DNA of 64,000 nt, taken from JBFFMO01 sp041390025. GTDB lineage: Bacteria > Myxococcota_A > Bradymonadia > Bradymonadales > Bradymonadaceae. The notes below the pieces were generated by a model, which worked only from the letters and a program-made list of their open reading frames with translations, ran no database searches and was not told the DNA's origin. Both the position numbers and the translations under genes were made by a program. This document shows, piece after piece, positions 8,494-16,684 of this stretch (within the stretch, counting starts at the first letter, position 1; each line of letters starts with the position of its first letter). The stretch covers positions 207,913 to 271,912 of the forward strand of contig JAWKQR010000003.1 of the NCBI GenBank assembly GCA_041390025.1, read 5' to 3'.

Positions 8494-9096
8494 TCAAAAT
8501 CCAATGCCCGTGGTGTACCAATCCCAGAACTGTGGCCACTGATAAACCGCGTCGGTGTAGGTCAGAATCGCGCCACCCAAAATGGCGATGGCGTAGGGCA
8601 CCTTGTTGCGCTCATCCTTTTCGAGCGATTCCTTGAGCACCGCTTGTTTGTAGATGATCAGACGGTACCAACCGCGAATGTAGCGTCCCATCTTCTTGAG
8701 CATCTCGATCAAGTAGCCGTTGGCGATGGCCATGACGAGCCCAAGGATCGCACCGATCCAGACCGAATAAAACGTGATTTCGCCTAGCGCTTGCACACCC
8801 AGCGCGGCACCCACGGCCATCAACAGCTTGACGTCGCCGCCCCCGATCCAGCCAAACGGCATCATCACAAGACCAATGACAAACGCCAACACGAAGCCGA
8901 TCGCGCCGTCACCAAGGCCCGGCAGCCCCTGCACAATCAGGTGCAGCGCGAGCCCCACCACCATCGCCGGGTAGGTGACCTTGTTGTAGACCTTGCGCAC
9001 CTTCCAGTCGGTCCACGCGCTGTAGAGCAGCAACCCACTCAACGGGACAAGGATGAGCCATTGAGCCCATGGCTCAAGCGTGACGAGCTCGTCCAT
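8494..9096 (-). CDS. A24-family prepilin peptidase
   Basis: A 200-residue integral membrane aspartyl protease of the type IV prepilin peptidase (PilD/TadV/CpaA) group. The two catalytic aspartates are visible in YSAWTDWKVRKV and in the GxGD motif GWIGGGDVKLL. There are about five hydrophobic segments. It lacks the N-terminal methylase domain of full PilD, as CpaA-like enzymes do. It is the last gene of a leftward group in which each stop shares a base with the next start (TGATG). No pilin genes are in the window, so the substrate is unknown. Confidence 0.9.
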   Translation of the reverse strand: MDELVTLEPWAQWLILVPLSGLLLYSAWTDWKVRKVYNKVTYPAMVVGLALHLIVQGLPGLGDGAIGFVLAFVIGLVMMPFGWIGGGDVKLLMAVGAALGVQALGEITFYSVWIGAILGLVMAIANGYLIEMLKKMGRYIRGWYRLIIYKQAVLKESLEKDERNKVPYAIAILGGAILTYTDAVYQWPQFWDWYTTGIGF

Positions 9097-9926
9097 CAGA
9101 CCTCCCGGAGCAGCAGTTCGCCGGCGCCGGCGAAACGCTCACGCAGCTCTCGACGCCCGTCGTCCATCAGCTCGATGGCGATCTTTCCTTCCCCGCTCAT
9201 CAAACGACCATCGGAGCCCGAGCGGTCGTCGTGATTGGGCACGACAAACTGGTGCCAGCAGAACGGAATCGCACCTTCGACGATGTGGCCCATCAGGTGG
9301 CCGCGCGCCACGAGCCCGCCACGATAAGACGCCTCGACCACGGTTCCGGTCTGCGTGAAATAGAACACACTGCCAAGCGGCAGCGTCGCTTCCTGCGTGT
9401 CGTTTTGAATCAAGCGAAACGCGGAGTTGTCCAGGCCTCGTTGCGCGTGGTCGCCATACAGCCGTGCCATCCGCGTGCCGTTGGGCTGCGCCTGATAGAG
9501 CGGATGGTCGTTGACCTCTTTGGGCACATCCAAGGGATCGATGGTTTTGTACCCGAGGCTCCAAAACAGGTGGCGCGCATTCCCTGAGCTCGTCGTCAGC
9601 CAAAAGCCTTTGACCGCCTGCTGGTCCACAAGCTGCCCCATCGCCGCCGCGAGTAACCCCCCACCGATGCCGCTGCCACGCGTCGATGGCGCCACCCCGA
9701 GCGAGTGCACGATGGCGTTGCCGGTCTCGTGTATCGTCCAACCCACGCAAGCTGCGACACCGCCCGCCCGCGTGCAGGCGAGCAGGTAACGCGGGTCGGA
9801 CCATCCCTCGATCTCGTCGCCCAGATAGGGCTCAAGCCCACAGGCCTCGAGCAGGGGCGTTACGGTTTTGGCATCGTCGGAGTACTCCAGACGAAATCCC
9901 ATTTGCGTGATGTGGTCACTGAGCAT
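9096..9926 (-). CDS. GNAT acetyltransferase fused to a calycin-like domain
   Basis: A 276-residue protein with two parts. Residues about 10-165 are a GNAT fold; the acetyl-CoA loop is seen in HSLGVAPSTRGSGIGGGLL and a following GNARHLFWSLGYK. Residues about 180-270 resemble the small beta-rich domain often annotated as N-acetylglutamate-synthase-like, with VFYFTQTGTVVEASYRGG and VARGHLMGHI. The start overlaps the stop of the upstream lipoprotein gene by one base, and its stop overlaps the peptidase start likewise. Substrate unknown. Confidence 0.8.
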   Translation of the reverse strand: MLSDHITQMGFRLEYSDDAKTVTPLLEACGLEPYLGDEIEGWSDPRYLLACTRAGGVAACVGWTIHETGNAIVHSLGVAPSTRGSGIGGGLLAAAMGQLVDQQAVKGFWLTTSSGNARHLFWSLGYKTIDPLDVPKEVNDHPLYQAQPNGTRMARLYGDHAQRGLDNSAFRLIQNDTQEATLPLGSVFYFTQTGTVVEASYRGGLVARGHLMGHIVEGAIPFCWHQFVVPNHDDRSGSDGRLMSGEGKIAIELMDDGRRELRERFAGAGELLLREV

Positions 9927-10870
9927 CAGGGCTCCGGTGGTGCTTCTTCGAATTTTGGACGGGACTCGGGTTTGCAGTCGGTGGCTTTGGCAGCATCGAC
10001 GGCTTTGGCGACCTCAGCATCGCTTACGGTGGGCAATTGCGCGATGGCGGCACAGACGGCGTCAAACGCCAATCCCTTGCGCTCCATCAACATCTTCTGC
10101 TCACCGGGGCGCTCGGCGCGTTGTTTTTCGAGGTCTGCCGTGTAGGTCTCGACGGTTTTGGTGTCTTTTTCTTTTTCAGCGGCGCGAATGGCCGATTCGA
10201 GCCATTCGTCCTGCCCGCCGAGGCCGTCGTAGGCGTCTTGGAGCTTGGTCATGTAACGCTTGTAGGCGTCGATGTATGTCAGCATCATTTTGGCCTGAGC
10301 ATCTGGGCTTTTGGCCTTCGCCCACGCAAGGTTCGCCTCGTAGACCGCCTTTGCGTCGCCAAGGCCCGCGGGGTCGACCTTGTCCTTGCCACGCTGTTTG
10401 TCGCGAAGCTTCATGGCTTGCTCAACGCGCGTGATGCGAATCCACGAATTGTCCGGCAGACCGTCCTCGGCCTTGCCGAGCGCGTCGACGGCCTTCTTCA
10501 TCGATTCTTCGTCGGGATCCGAGACGTTGAGCGCCGACAGCGCATCGCTCATCGGTTCATAGTCCACCTCGGTCAGGATCCACACGCCATGTTCGTCGTG
10601 GATCTTGAACAACCACAGGTACGGGCCCGTCTTGGCGACGGCGTGGAACTCGTCCGTGCGTTTGACGTCGGTGACCGGAAGTTCACACACCTCGCGAAGA
10701 ATGGGGGATTTTTCGTCGTCGATTTCGACGTCAAAAAACACGCCTTCGGCCGCCTTACACTTCGTAAGCTGACCTTCCACAATGCGGGTAAGTTTCTCTT
10801 CGTCGCTGGTCTGGCAGGCTACCGCGCCAGCCAACACCAACAACATCGCGGTTGTTTTCCAAGTTTTCAT
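9926..10870 (-). CDS. Helical lipoprotein, unknown function
   Basis: A 314-residue protein starting MKTWKTTAMLLVLAGAVACQ, a lipoprotein signal with lipobox AGAVAC. GGAAAGAG precedes the ATG at 10870, so the longer upstream frame is rejected. The first 110 residues look like a small alpha/beta domain; the rest is charged and helical, with likely coiled coil around AAEKEKDTKTVETYTADLEK. It ends in a Pro-rich tail. First gene of the TGATG-coupled group with the GNAT fusion and prepilin peptidase. Not recognised. Confidence 0.75.
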   Translation of the reverse strand: MKTWKTTAMLLVLAGAVACQTSDEEKLTRIVEGQLTKCKAAEGVFFDVEIDDEKSPILREVCELPVTDVKRTDEFHAVAKTGPYLWLFKIHDEHGVWILTEVDYEPMSDALSALNVSDPDEESMKKAVDALGKAEDGLPDNSWIRITRVEQAMKLRDKQRGKDKVDPAGLGDAKAVYEANLAWAKAKSPDAQAKMMLTYIDAYKRYMTKLQDAYDGLGGQDEWLESAIRAAEKEKDTKTVETYTADLEKQRAERPGEQKMLMERKGLAFDAVCAAIAQLPTVSDAEVAKAVDAAKATDCKPESRPKFEEAPPEP

Positions 10871-10932
10871 GATCATCTCTTTCCAAGTCGAACCGATAAC
10901 AAAACATTGTGCCCGCGAAGTGGCAAGGCAAT

Positions 10933-11937
10933 TCAGTGCATGCGGCGGCGCCAAAACCCGAGCAACAACCACCAAGGTACGACGCTGCCACAGCCATCCG
11001 AGGAACGCGCGGGTGTCGGTGGTGGGGTGCCCACGTCGGGCGTCGAACCACTGTCTTCAGCATTGGCGTTGCCCACATCGCCAGCCTGCACGTCCATGTC
11101 GGCCTGACCCACGTCGGGCGCGTCCACCGCGGCACACGCGTAGCGCATCACCTTGGCGTTGACCGCCTCGCCGATGGTCACCACCCCCGGCTGGTCTTTG
11201 AGGTACACGACCGCCTCACCCTGCATTTCTGCCGCATACGGAAGATAGCGCGGTGAGACAAACGCGTCCTCGATGCGGCCATTCACAGTGAACTCGGCGA
11301 TCGAAAAGTAACCACGGACCAAGATCTTGGTGCCGTCCTCGGAAAGGTCCGCACCCGTGACGGCCAGAGGCTCGGTCATCGTCGCCACCTGCTCCGCCGT
11401 TTGGATCTCGGTGGTGTTCCACGGAACGCGAAACACCTGAGTCAAGTTCCCCTCTTTGGACACGATGTACACCGCGTCTTGGACGGCAAAAACGCCTTCG
11501 GCATCCACGGGATCGGCCGGATAACGAAAGGTCGTGGTTTCGACCGTGACGTCTTGTGGGGTTGTCGGCTCGACAAACCGGTGCAGCTGCAACTCTTGGC
11601 GGTTTGTGCTGTTGTTTCCGATGTCGGCGACGATCAGACAGGCTCCTTGGGGACACGGAGCGTTGGTCATGTCCTCGAAATCGGTCGCGGTCACGCCCAA
11701 AAGATTCCACGTCCCCAGGATTTCGCCAGTCGTCGAAACCTTAAAAACACGCGCGGTATCGCCTGAGTCGTTGTGCGCCCAAAGGTTCCCGTCGCTCGCC
11801 CGTGCCAGACCACTGAGCTCGTTTAGGCGGGCGTCATTGAGACGACCGACCTCAACGCCCTTGACGTACGACTCGCAGGGTTCGGCGTAGCCTGTTGCGG
11901 CCCACAGCAGGGCCCCAGCCAGCACAAACCACTTCAT
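10933..11937 (-). CDS. Exported beta-propeller protein with C-terminal sorting-like tail
   Basis: A 334-residue secreted protein. MKWFVLAGALLWAATGYAEP is a cleavable signal peptide. The body contains LWAHNDSGDTARVF, TDFEDMTNAPCP and LIVADIGNN, the pattern of a six-bladed propeller family of unknown role. The C-terminus has an Asp/Ala/Gly/Pro-rich spacer, then GCGSVVPWWLLLGFWRRRMH: a Cys-containing motif, a hydrophobic stretch and a basic end, resembling MYXO-CTERM sorting signals. The start codon overlaps the stop of the preceding lipoprotein gene (ATGA). It may be surface-anchored after processing. Confidence 0.8.
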   Translation of the reverse strand: MKWFVLAGALLWAATGYAEPCESYVKGVEVGRLNDARLNELSGLARASDGNLWAHNDSGDTARVFKVSTTGEILGTWNLLGVTATDFEDMTNAPCPQGACLIVADIGNNSTNRQELQLHRFVEPTTPQDVTVETTTFRYPADPVDAEGVFAVQDAVYIVSKEGNLTQVFRVPWNTTEIQTAEQVATMTEPLAVTGADLSEDGTKILVRGYFSIAEFTVNGRIEDAFVSPRYLPYAAEMQGEAVVYLKDQPGVVTIGEAVNAKVMRYACAAVDAPDVGQADMDVQAGDVGNANAEDSGSTPDVGTPPPTPARSSDGCGSVVPWWLLLGFWRRRMH

Positions 11938-12470
11938 GGAGCGGCCTCGGCCTGGTTGGTCTGTTCTAACGTCTGAGCCTGATCCGTGGCGTTGTTGGTG
12001 GCGGCGGGCTGATTGTTGGTCTGTGAGGCTTTGGCGGCTTTCGCGGCTTCCTCGGCGACCTTCTTTTTGCGGTCGCGCCATTCGTCTTTGGTCATGGTCT
12101 CTTGGCGTAGCCAAAGGCCGCCGACCTGAACCCAGCGGTCCACGAACTTGTCCTTCTTGACGACCATGGACTCGGTGTACCACTCCATCTCGTACTCGAC
12201 GTCGGCGGTTGGCCCGTCAAAAATGACGTTGCGCGAGTCGATGTTGACGATCTTGTAGTCCTCGCCGCGCTCTTCGAGCTCCCCAAGGAACGCCTGTTTG
12301 AAGGCCGGGTCGACGTATTGGGCGGCTTGCTCCCACAACCCCCAACGCATCTTCATGTTGTAGTCGGTCAGCGTTTCTTTGAGGTCGGTCGTCGCTTTGG
12401 CGTCGACGTTTTTTTGGGCCGGGGTGCAAGCAGAGAGCACCAACATTAGCCCCAGAATCCATGCGCGCAT
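11934..12470 (-). CDS. Small lipoprotein, possibly NTF2-like
   Basis: A 178-residue lipoprotein; MRAWILGLMLVLSACTP supplies signal and lipobox. The middle part (YNMKMRWGLWEQAAQYVDP onwards, then a beta-rich segment with VEYEMEWYTESMVV and WVQVGGLWLRQE) has the helix-then-sheet order of NTF2-like domains, but this is a structural guess only. The tail is Ala/Lys/Gln/Asn-rich. The stop overlaps the next gene's start by four bases. Confidence 0.7.
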   Translation of the reverse strand: MRAWILGLMLVLSACTPAQKNVDAKATTDLKETLTDYNMKMRWGLWEQAAQYVDPAFKQAFLGELEERGEDYKIVNIDSRNVIFDGPTADVEYEMEWYTESMVVKKDKFVDRWVQVGGLWLRQETMTKDEWRDRKKKVAEEAAKAAKASQTNNQPAATNNATDQAQTLEQTNQAEAAP

Positions 12471-12489
12471 GTGAACATCCGTGTTCAGG

Positions 12490-14277
12490 TTATTTCTTTT
12501 CGAAAACGTAACGGCTTTCGAACGATACGCCAAATGCATTCCCCGAGAATGCAATCTCTACGTTTGTGGCCGAAGCCTCGAACGGCACATTCGCCCGGGT
12601 TCCTTGGCCTTGGCCACAGACAATGTCGCCACTCAGAGTTTCGGAGACCATGGTGTCACGCGTAATCTGCAGCGAAATGTTGTTGTTTTGACCAAACCGC
12701 TGCCCCGACGTGAGCACAACATCCGACGAAATCTTCATGTCGATGTGGGCTTGACCGTCGACGACGACAAATTGCCCCTTGGCCAGAATACGCGACGCTT
12801 CGAGGTCGATTTCACCGATGGGGGTGTCGGCAGAATCCCGCCAAATCTGAACCTGTTTGAGCTCATAGACACCGTCCGAGAGCTCGCCGGCCCCAAGCTG
12901 TGCCGGTGTTCCCACCACAAACGAACCGTCGGCTAGCGCTGGGTCTGCAAGGCCACCCTGAGGCGCGCAGCTGCCCGGGGTGTAGTCGATGTCCGTGACA
13001 AACTCCGCCCCGGAAGAATCGCAGTAGCGCGCACTCGGTGGCGGTGTGACGTACATGAAATTAAAGCACATTTCGTCTTGGGTTCGCGGACCGGAAGACA
13101 CGGCACCAAGGCTCTGATTGTCGAACGTGCACGTCGTGACCAGCGTGTCGCCTGCCTTGAGGTCGACCGGAAGTCCGTAGAACAGCTGTGTCTCAAACGA
13201 CCAATTCGTCAGCGCGATGAATGGCTCCTCGGTCCCGTCTTTACGCTTGATGACCTGTTTGAACGCGCTCCCGTTCTCGTGCATGTGGGGCATGCCGGCG
13301 AGCACCTTCCAGTCTTCGGCCATAACACAGTTTCCGGTCACGTCTTTGACGGTCTTGCCCGGAATCGCAAACGCGAGCGGGCCCGGAGCGATCATGCCGT
13401 ATTCGGTCCCCATTGGCTCGTCGACGTAGAGTCGAATGCCGCTGGAGTCGCGCACGTTGGGGACGCGCGCGCCATTGTTGTAGTGAATCTGCACGACAAA
13501 CTGTTCATCGGGGCGAATGCGGAAGCCGCCTTCGGGGAACTGGATGGGACCGGTGCCTGGCGCCCATGCGTACAAATAGTCACTGCCCGCGGGCATGCCG
13601 ACGCAATTGTGGGGCTCGGCCGGTGCCTTCTTTTGGGGGTCGCGTAAAAAGACGATGTGGTGAAGGACGTCCTTTTTGTCTTCGACGACCTCGATGCGTT
13701 TGACGAATTTCTCGGCATCGACCCCTGCGTCAAATGTGAAGCATTGGTACAGGTCTGTAACGTCCTCGCCGACCGCGAACTGGTTCGCGACCATGTCGAT
13801 GGTCTGCGCGCCGGCGGGTGGGTCTTCGGGCGCCAGAAAAACAGGCGCGGTCGAGGTCAAGCGGGAGTTTGGCATCAGGCTTTGTTCACCACACGACGCC
13901 CACTGCACGAGCTTCTCGGCCTCGTCGTCTGGCACCCCGGGCATGCCGATGGGAGGCATGGTTCCAAGCGCCACGCGGGTCGCGAGCAGATGCGCCTCGG
14001 TCAAGTCGCCGCGTTGGACCAACAGGTCTTCGTAGGTCACCAACGATTGCGGGGCACCGTAGGTCGGCGTCCCACCATGGCAGGTTGCGCAATGGGTCTG
14101 CACAATGCTCGCCATTTCCGCGTCCCACGCGGCGCGATCGGGCACGCACCCGCCGTTGGTCGTGTTGGTGTTGTTAGAATTCGTGGTGTTGTTCGACGCA
14201 TTGTTGGCGTCGGAGGAGGAGTCTTGACCGCAGGCGGCAAGGCCCAAAACGAGTGCGAGGGGAAGAATTCGCGTCAC
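12490..14277 (-). CDS. Cytochrome c / copper type II monooxygenase-like lipoprotein
   Basis: A 595-residue lipoprotein with GTG start at 14277, chosen because AAGGG precedes it and the signal VTRILPLALVLGLAAC then fits. After an Asn/Thr spacer a c-type heme site is seen, HCATCHGG with Cys63, Cys66 and His67, followed by a TMPPIGMPG loop. The C-terminal 400 residues match the peptidylglycine/dopamine monooxygenase fold: DVLHHIVFLRD, VVQIHYNNG, GMPHMHENGSAF and TQDEMCFNFMYV supply the His and Met copper ligands. The inferred role is a periplasmic copper oxygenase that receives electrons through its own heme domain; the substrate is unknown. Confidence 0.85.
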   Translation of the reverse strand: MTRILPLALVLGLAACGQDSSSDANNASNNTTNSNNTNTTNGGCVPDRAAWDAEMASIVQTHCATCHGGTPTYGAPQSLVTYEDLLVQRGDLTEAHLLATRVALGTMPPIGMPGVPDDEAEKLVQWASCGEQSLMPNSRLTSTAPVFLAPEDPPAGAQTIDMVANQFAVGEDVTDLYQCFTFDAGVDAEKFVKRIEVVEDKKDVLHHIVFLRDPQKKAPAEPHNCVGMPAGSDYLYAWAPGTGPIQFPEGGFRIRPDEQFVVQIHYNNGARVPNVRDSSGIRLYVDEPMGTEYGMIAPGPLAFAIPGKTVKDVTGNCVMAEDWKVLAGMPHMHENGSAFKQVIKRKDGTEEPFIALTNWSFETQLFYGLPVDLKAGDTLVTTCTFDNQSLGAVSSGPRTQDEMCFNFMYVTPPPSARYCDSSGAEFVTDIDYTPGSCAPQGGLADPALADGSFVVGTPAQLGAGELSDGVYELKQVQIWRDSADTPIGEIDLEASRILAKGQFVVVDGQAHIDMKISSDVVLTSGQRFGQNNNISLQITRDTMVSETLSGDIVCGQGQGTRANVPFEASATNVEIAFSGNAFGVSFESRYVFEKK

Positions 14278-14431
14278 AACAAGACCCTTGGGTTGAGCTC
14301 GCGCGAGAATGCCACGCGATCCGTTCGTATCCTGCCAGAAATGGGCGCCAAGTGCACGCACAGCCCGTCTGAATGGCTCGACGTGGGACCCCCGGCCATG
14401 ATAATCACGCTCGACCAAACGAGGGCACGTC

Positions 14432-15601
14432 ATGGCAAGTATTATCGAGAGAATTCAAGACATCGCATCGGTGGATGGTGGAGACGACGAGCTGCTCGAG
14501 ACCGCTGCTTCGATCACGCACGAGGCGCTGTACGAAGAAGCCATCGACAGCTACGGCTCGTGGGAAGCCGCGTTGATCGCAGCGTTGTGCGACCTCGTGC
14601 AAAAACGAGCGCGCACCTCGGTCGCCAAACAGCGCGAGGAAGGGTTGGTTCATCGCCAAGCGTCACCCGCGGCGCGGGAACCGGTTTATACCGTGACCCA
14701 AGATGGTTCGTTCTTCTGGATCGCGGGCGAAGAGCTTGAAATCTCGGACGCCCCAGAAGCCTTGGACTCGCCCGAGGGTCACGACGCGATGCACCGGTTC
14801 ATGCACATCGGTGCGGCCGACGGAGTGTTCGCGTTTTCGAATCAGGGCCGCTACTACGGGCTTGATCCACGCATGATTCCCCAATGGATGGGCGGCTCGC
14901 CGGTGCGCTCGCTTGGCCAGGTGCTGCCGTTCAACGGCGGTGAGACGATCGCGTTTGTGTTGCCGCGAAGTGCGATGTTCGACGGACGTATCATTCACGT
15001 CACGCGTCAGGGCAAAGGCAAAGCGAGCGACGTCAGCGAATTGGGCCGAATGCTCGACCGCTCGGGCAAAGAAGCCTTTTTGCTCAACGACGGGGACGTC
15101 CCCATCGCCGTGCTTTCGGCGCGTGATAACTCGATGGTTTTCTGCGCGTCCGCAAAAGGCCAAGGCATCCAGTTCGATTCCGGGCAAGACATGCGCTCGA
15201 TGGGCCGCAAGGCCGTGGGCGTTAACATGATGAAGCTCGAGGGTGACGACGACTCGGTCGTTTCGGCGTTCGTCTCCGATGATGTGGAACAGGTTGCGGT
15301 CATCACCGCACAAGGTTACTGCAAGCGACTTTGGCTCGATGAATTCCGCCCCCAAGGACGTGGCGGCGCGGGCATGCAGGTCTGCCGGTTGGACGATGGC
15401 GACCAGGTCGTCTCGGTCACGCCTTGCGACCCGTCCGCGGACATCATGATCGCGACCAGCCATGGTCGATACTGGCGCCGTCCGACCAACACCTTGGAAA
15501 TCATGGGTCGCCCGGCACGTGGGAATCGAATCATCGACCTTGAACCCGGCGAGTCGATCGTCGGGCTTTCGGCCTTGCCATGCAGTACTTCGGATGACTG
15601 A
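14432..15601 (+). CDS. Stand-alone GyrA C-terminal-domain protein
   Basis: A 389-residue protein without the DNA-cleavage core of gyrase. Residues about 85-380 are a six-bladed pinwheel of GyrA-CTD type, with repeated strand motifs such as VAVITAQGYCKRLWLDEF. A GyrA-box-like QGRGGAGM lies near residues 307-314. The first 60 residues are helical and contain YEEAIDSYGSWEAALIAAL, which resembles the short homing-endonuclease-associated repeat. The pinwheel may bend or wrap DNA, or modulate gyrase, but this is inference. GAGG precedes the ATG. Its last 8 bases overlap the start of the LuxE-like gene. Divergent from the copper monooxygenase gene. Confidence 0.8.
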   Translation: MASIIERIQDIASVDGGDDELLETAASITHEALYEEAIDSYGSWEAALIAALCDLVQKRARTSVAKQREEGLVHRQASPAAREPVYTVTQDGSFFWIAGEELEISDAPEALDSPEGHDAMHRFMHIGAADGVFAFSNQGRYYGLDPRMIPQWMGGSPVRSLGQVLPFNGGETIAFVLPRSAMFDGRIIHVTRQGKGKASDVSELGRMLDRSGKEAFLLNDGDVPIAVLSARDNSMVFCASAKGQGIQFDSGQDMRSMGRKAVGVNMMKLEGDDDSVVSAFVSDDVEQVAVITAQGYCKRLWLDEFRPQGRGGAGMQVCRLDDGDQVVSVTPCDPSADIMIATSHGRYWRRPTNTLEIMGRPARGNRIIDLEPGESIVGLSALPCSTSDD

Positions 15602-16664
15602 TCTTCACGCCCAATTGGTTGCGGCCATCGCGGACCCGCAAACTCCGTGGGAGACGCGTTTTGACGAATTTGTGACGCAGATTTTTGCGCATCAGTTCGA
15701 ACACAACCTCGCCTACCAACGGTTTTGCAAAGGGCGCGGAGTCACGCCGGCGGACATCAAGACCTGGCGTGATGTGCCCGCCGTCCCGACCGATGCGTTC
15801 AAGGCCGTGCAGCTGACCACCGGAACCAAGCCCGTTGCGACGTTCCAGACCAGCGGGACGACGCAGGGCAAACGTGGACGCCACGATTTCCAAACGTTGG
15901 ATGTTTACCGTGCCGCGATCGAGGGTCCGTTTCGACGCTTCTGCCAGTCCGAACCTAGGCTGACGATGCTGGCGTTGACGCCCTCGCCTGGGGATCTGCC
16001 GGATAGTTCCTTGAGCTTCATGTTTGGCGAATTGTTGAAATCCTGTGGCAAACCGTGGACCAGCGGCTTTTTCATCGCCAAAGACGAAGACGAGATGGAC
16101 TTCGATTTTGACGGTCTGGTGGACGCGCTCGACGACGCGAGGGGCCCGATTTTCCTGATGGGAACGGCCTTTGCGTTCATTGAATTGTTCGACACCGTGG
16201 ACCTGGCATGGAAGCTTCCGGCCGGGTCGCGCGTGTTGGAGACGGGCGGCTTGAAAGGCCGTACGCGAAGGGTTGAAAAGGACGAGCTGTATGGCTTGTT
16301 CGCCGAACGCTTTGGGATCCCCGAGACCCACATGTTGAGCGAATACAGCATGACCGAGCTGTCGAGCCAAGCCTACACAGACAACCTGTTGCGCGGCGTG
16401 TCGTGGAGAGAAGCGCGCTTTGTGCCACCACCATGGGCGCGCGTCGAGATGGCCGATCCCGTCACGCTGGAGCCGATCGAGGGCGACGAGACCCGCGGTT
16501 TGATCCGGTGGTACGACCTGGCCAACGTTGACAGCGTGATGGCGGTCCAGACCTCGGACATTGGCACACGATTCGCGGACGGCAGTTTTGTCCTCGAAGG
16601 CCGCGCGCCCGACGCCGAGCTGCGCGGTTGCAGCCTGACGGTCGAAGAAATCGCAAAACGATAA
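15594..16664 (+). CDS. LuxE-family acyl-protein synthetase
   Basis: A 356-residue adenylate-forming enzyme of the LuxE group. The AMP-binding loop is seen in FQTSGTTQGKRGRHDF. Other family blocks are VPTDAFKAVQL and the later HMLSEYSMTELSSQAY. LuxE activates fatty acids and transfers them to a protein cysteine in luminous bacteria; outside those, members sit in lipid or secondary-metabolite pathways. No luxCD genes are present, so the substrate is open. The start lies 8 bases inside the preceding gene, implying translational coupling. Confidence 0.85.
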   Translation: MTDLHAQLVAAIADPQTPWETRFDEFVTQIFAHQFEHNLAYQRFCKGRGVTPADIKTWRDVPAVPTDAFKAVQLTTGTKPVATFQTSGTTQGKRGRHDFQTLDVYRAAIEGPFRRFCQSEPRLTMLALTPSPGDLPDSSLSFMFGELLKSCGKPWTSGFFIAKDEDEMDFDFDGLVDALDDARGPIFLMGTAFAFIELFDTVDLAWKLPAGSRVLETGGLKGRTRRVEKDELYGLFAERFGIPETHMLSEYSMTELSSQAYTDNLLRGVSWREARFVPPPWARVEMADPVTLEPIEGDETRGLIRWYDLANVDSVMAVQTSDIGTRFADGSFVLEGRAPDAELRGCSLTVEEIAKR

Positions 16665-16684
16665 CGTGTTAAGCCGGAGATAAC

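Noticed and set aside
10037..11107. 356-codon open frame opposite the helical lipoprotein
   Set aside because: Shadow; the other strand has a lipobox, ribosome-binding site and operon overlap.
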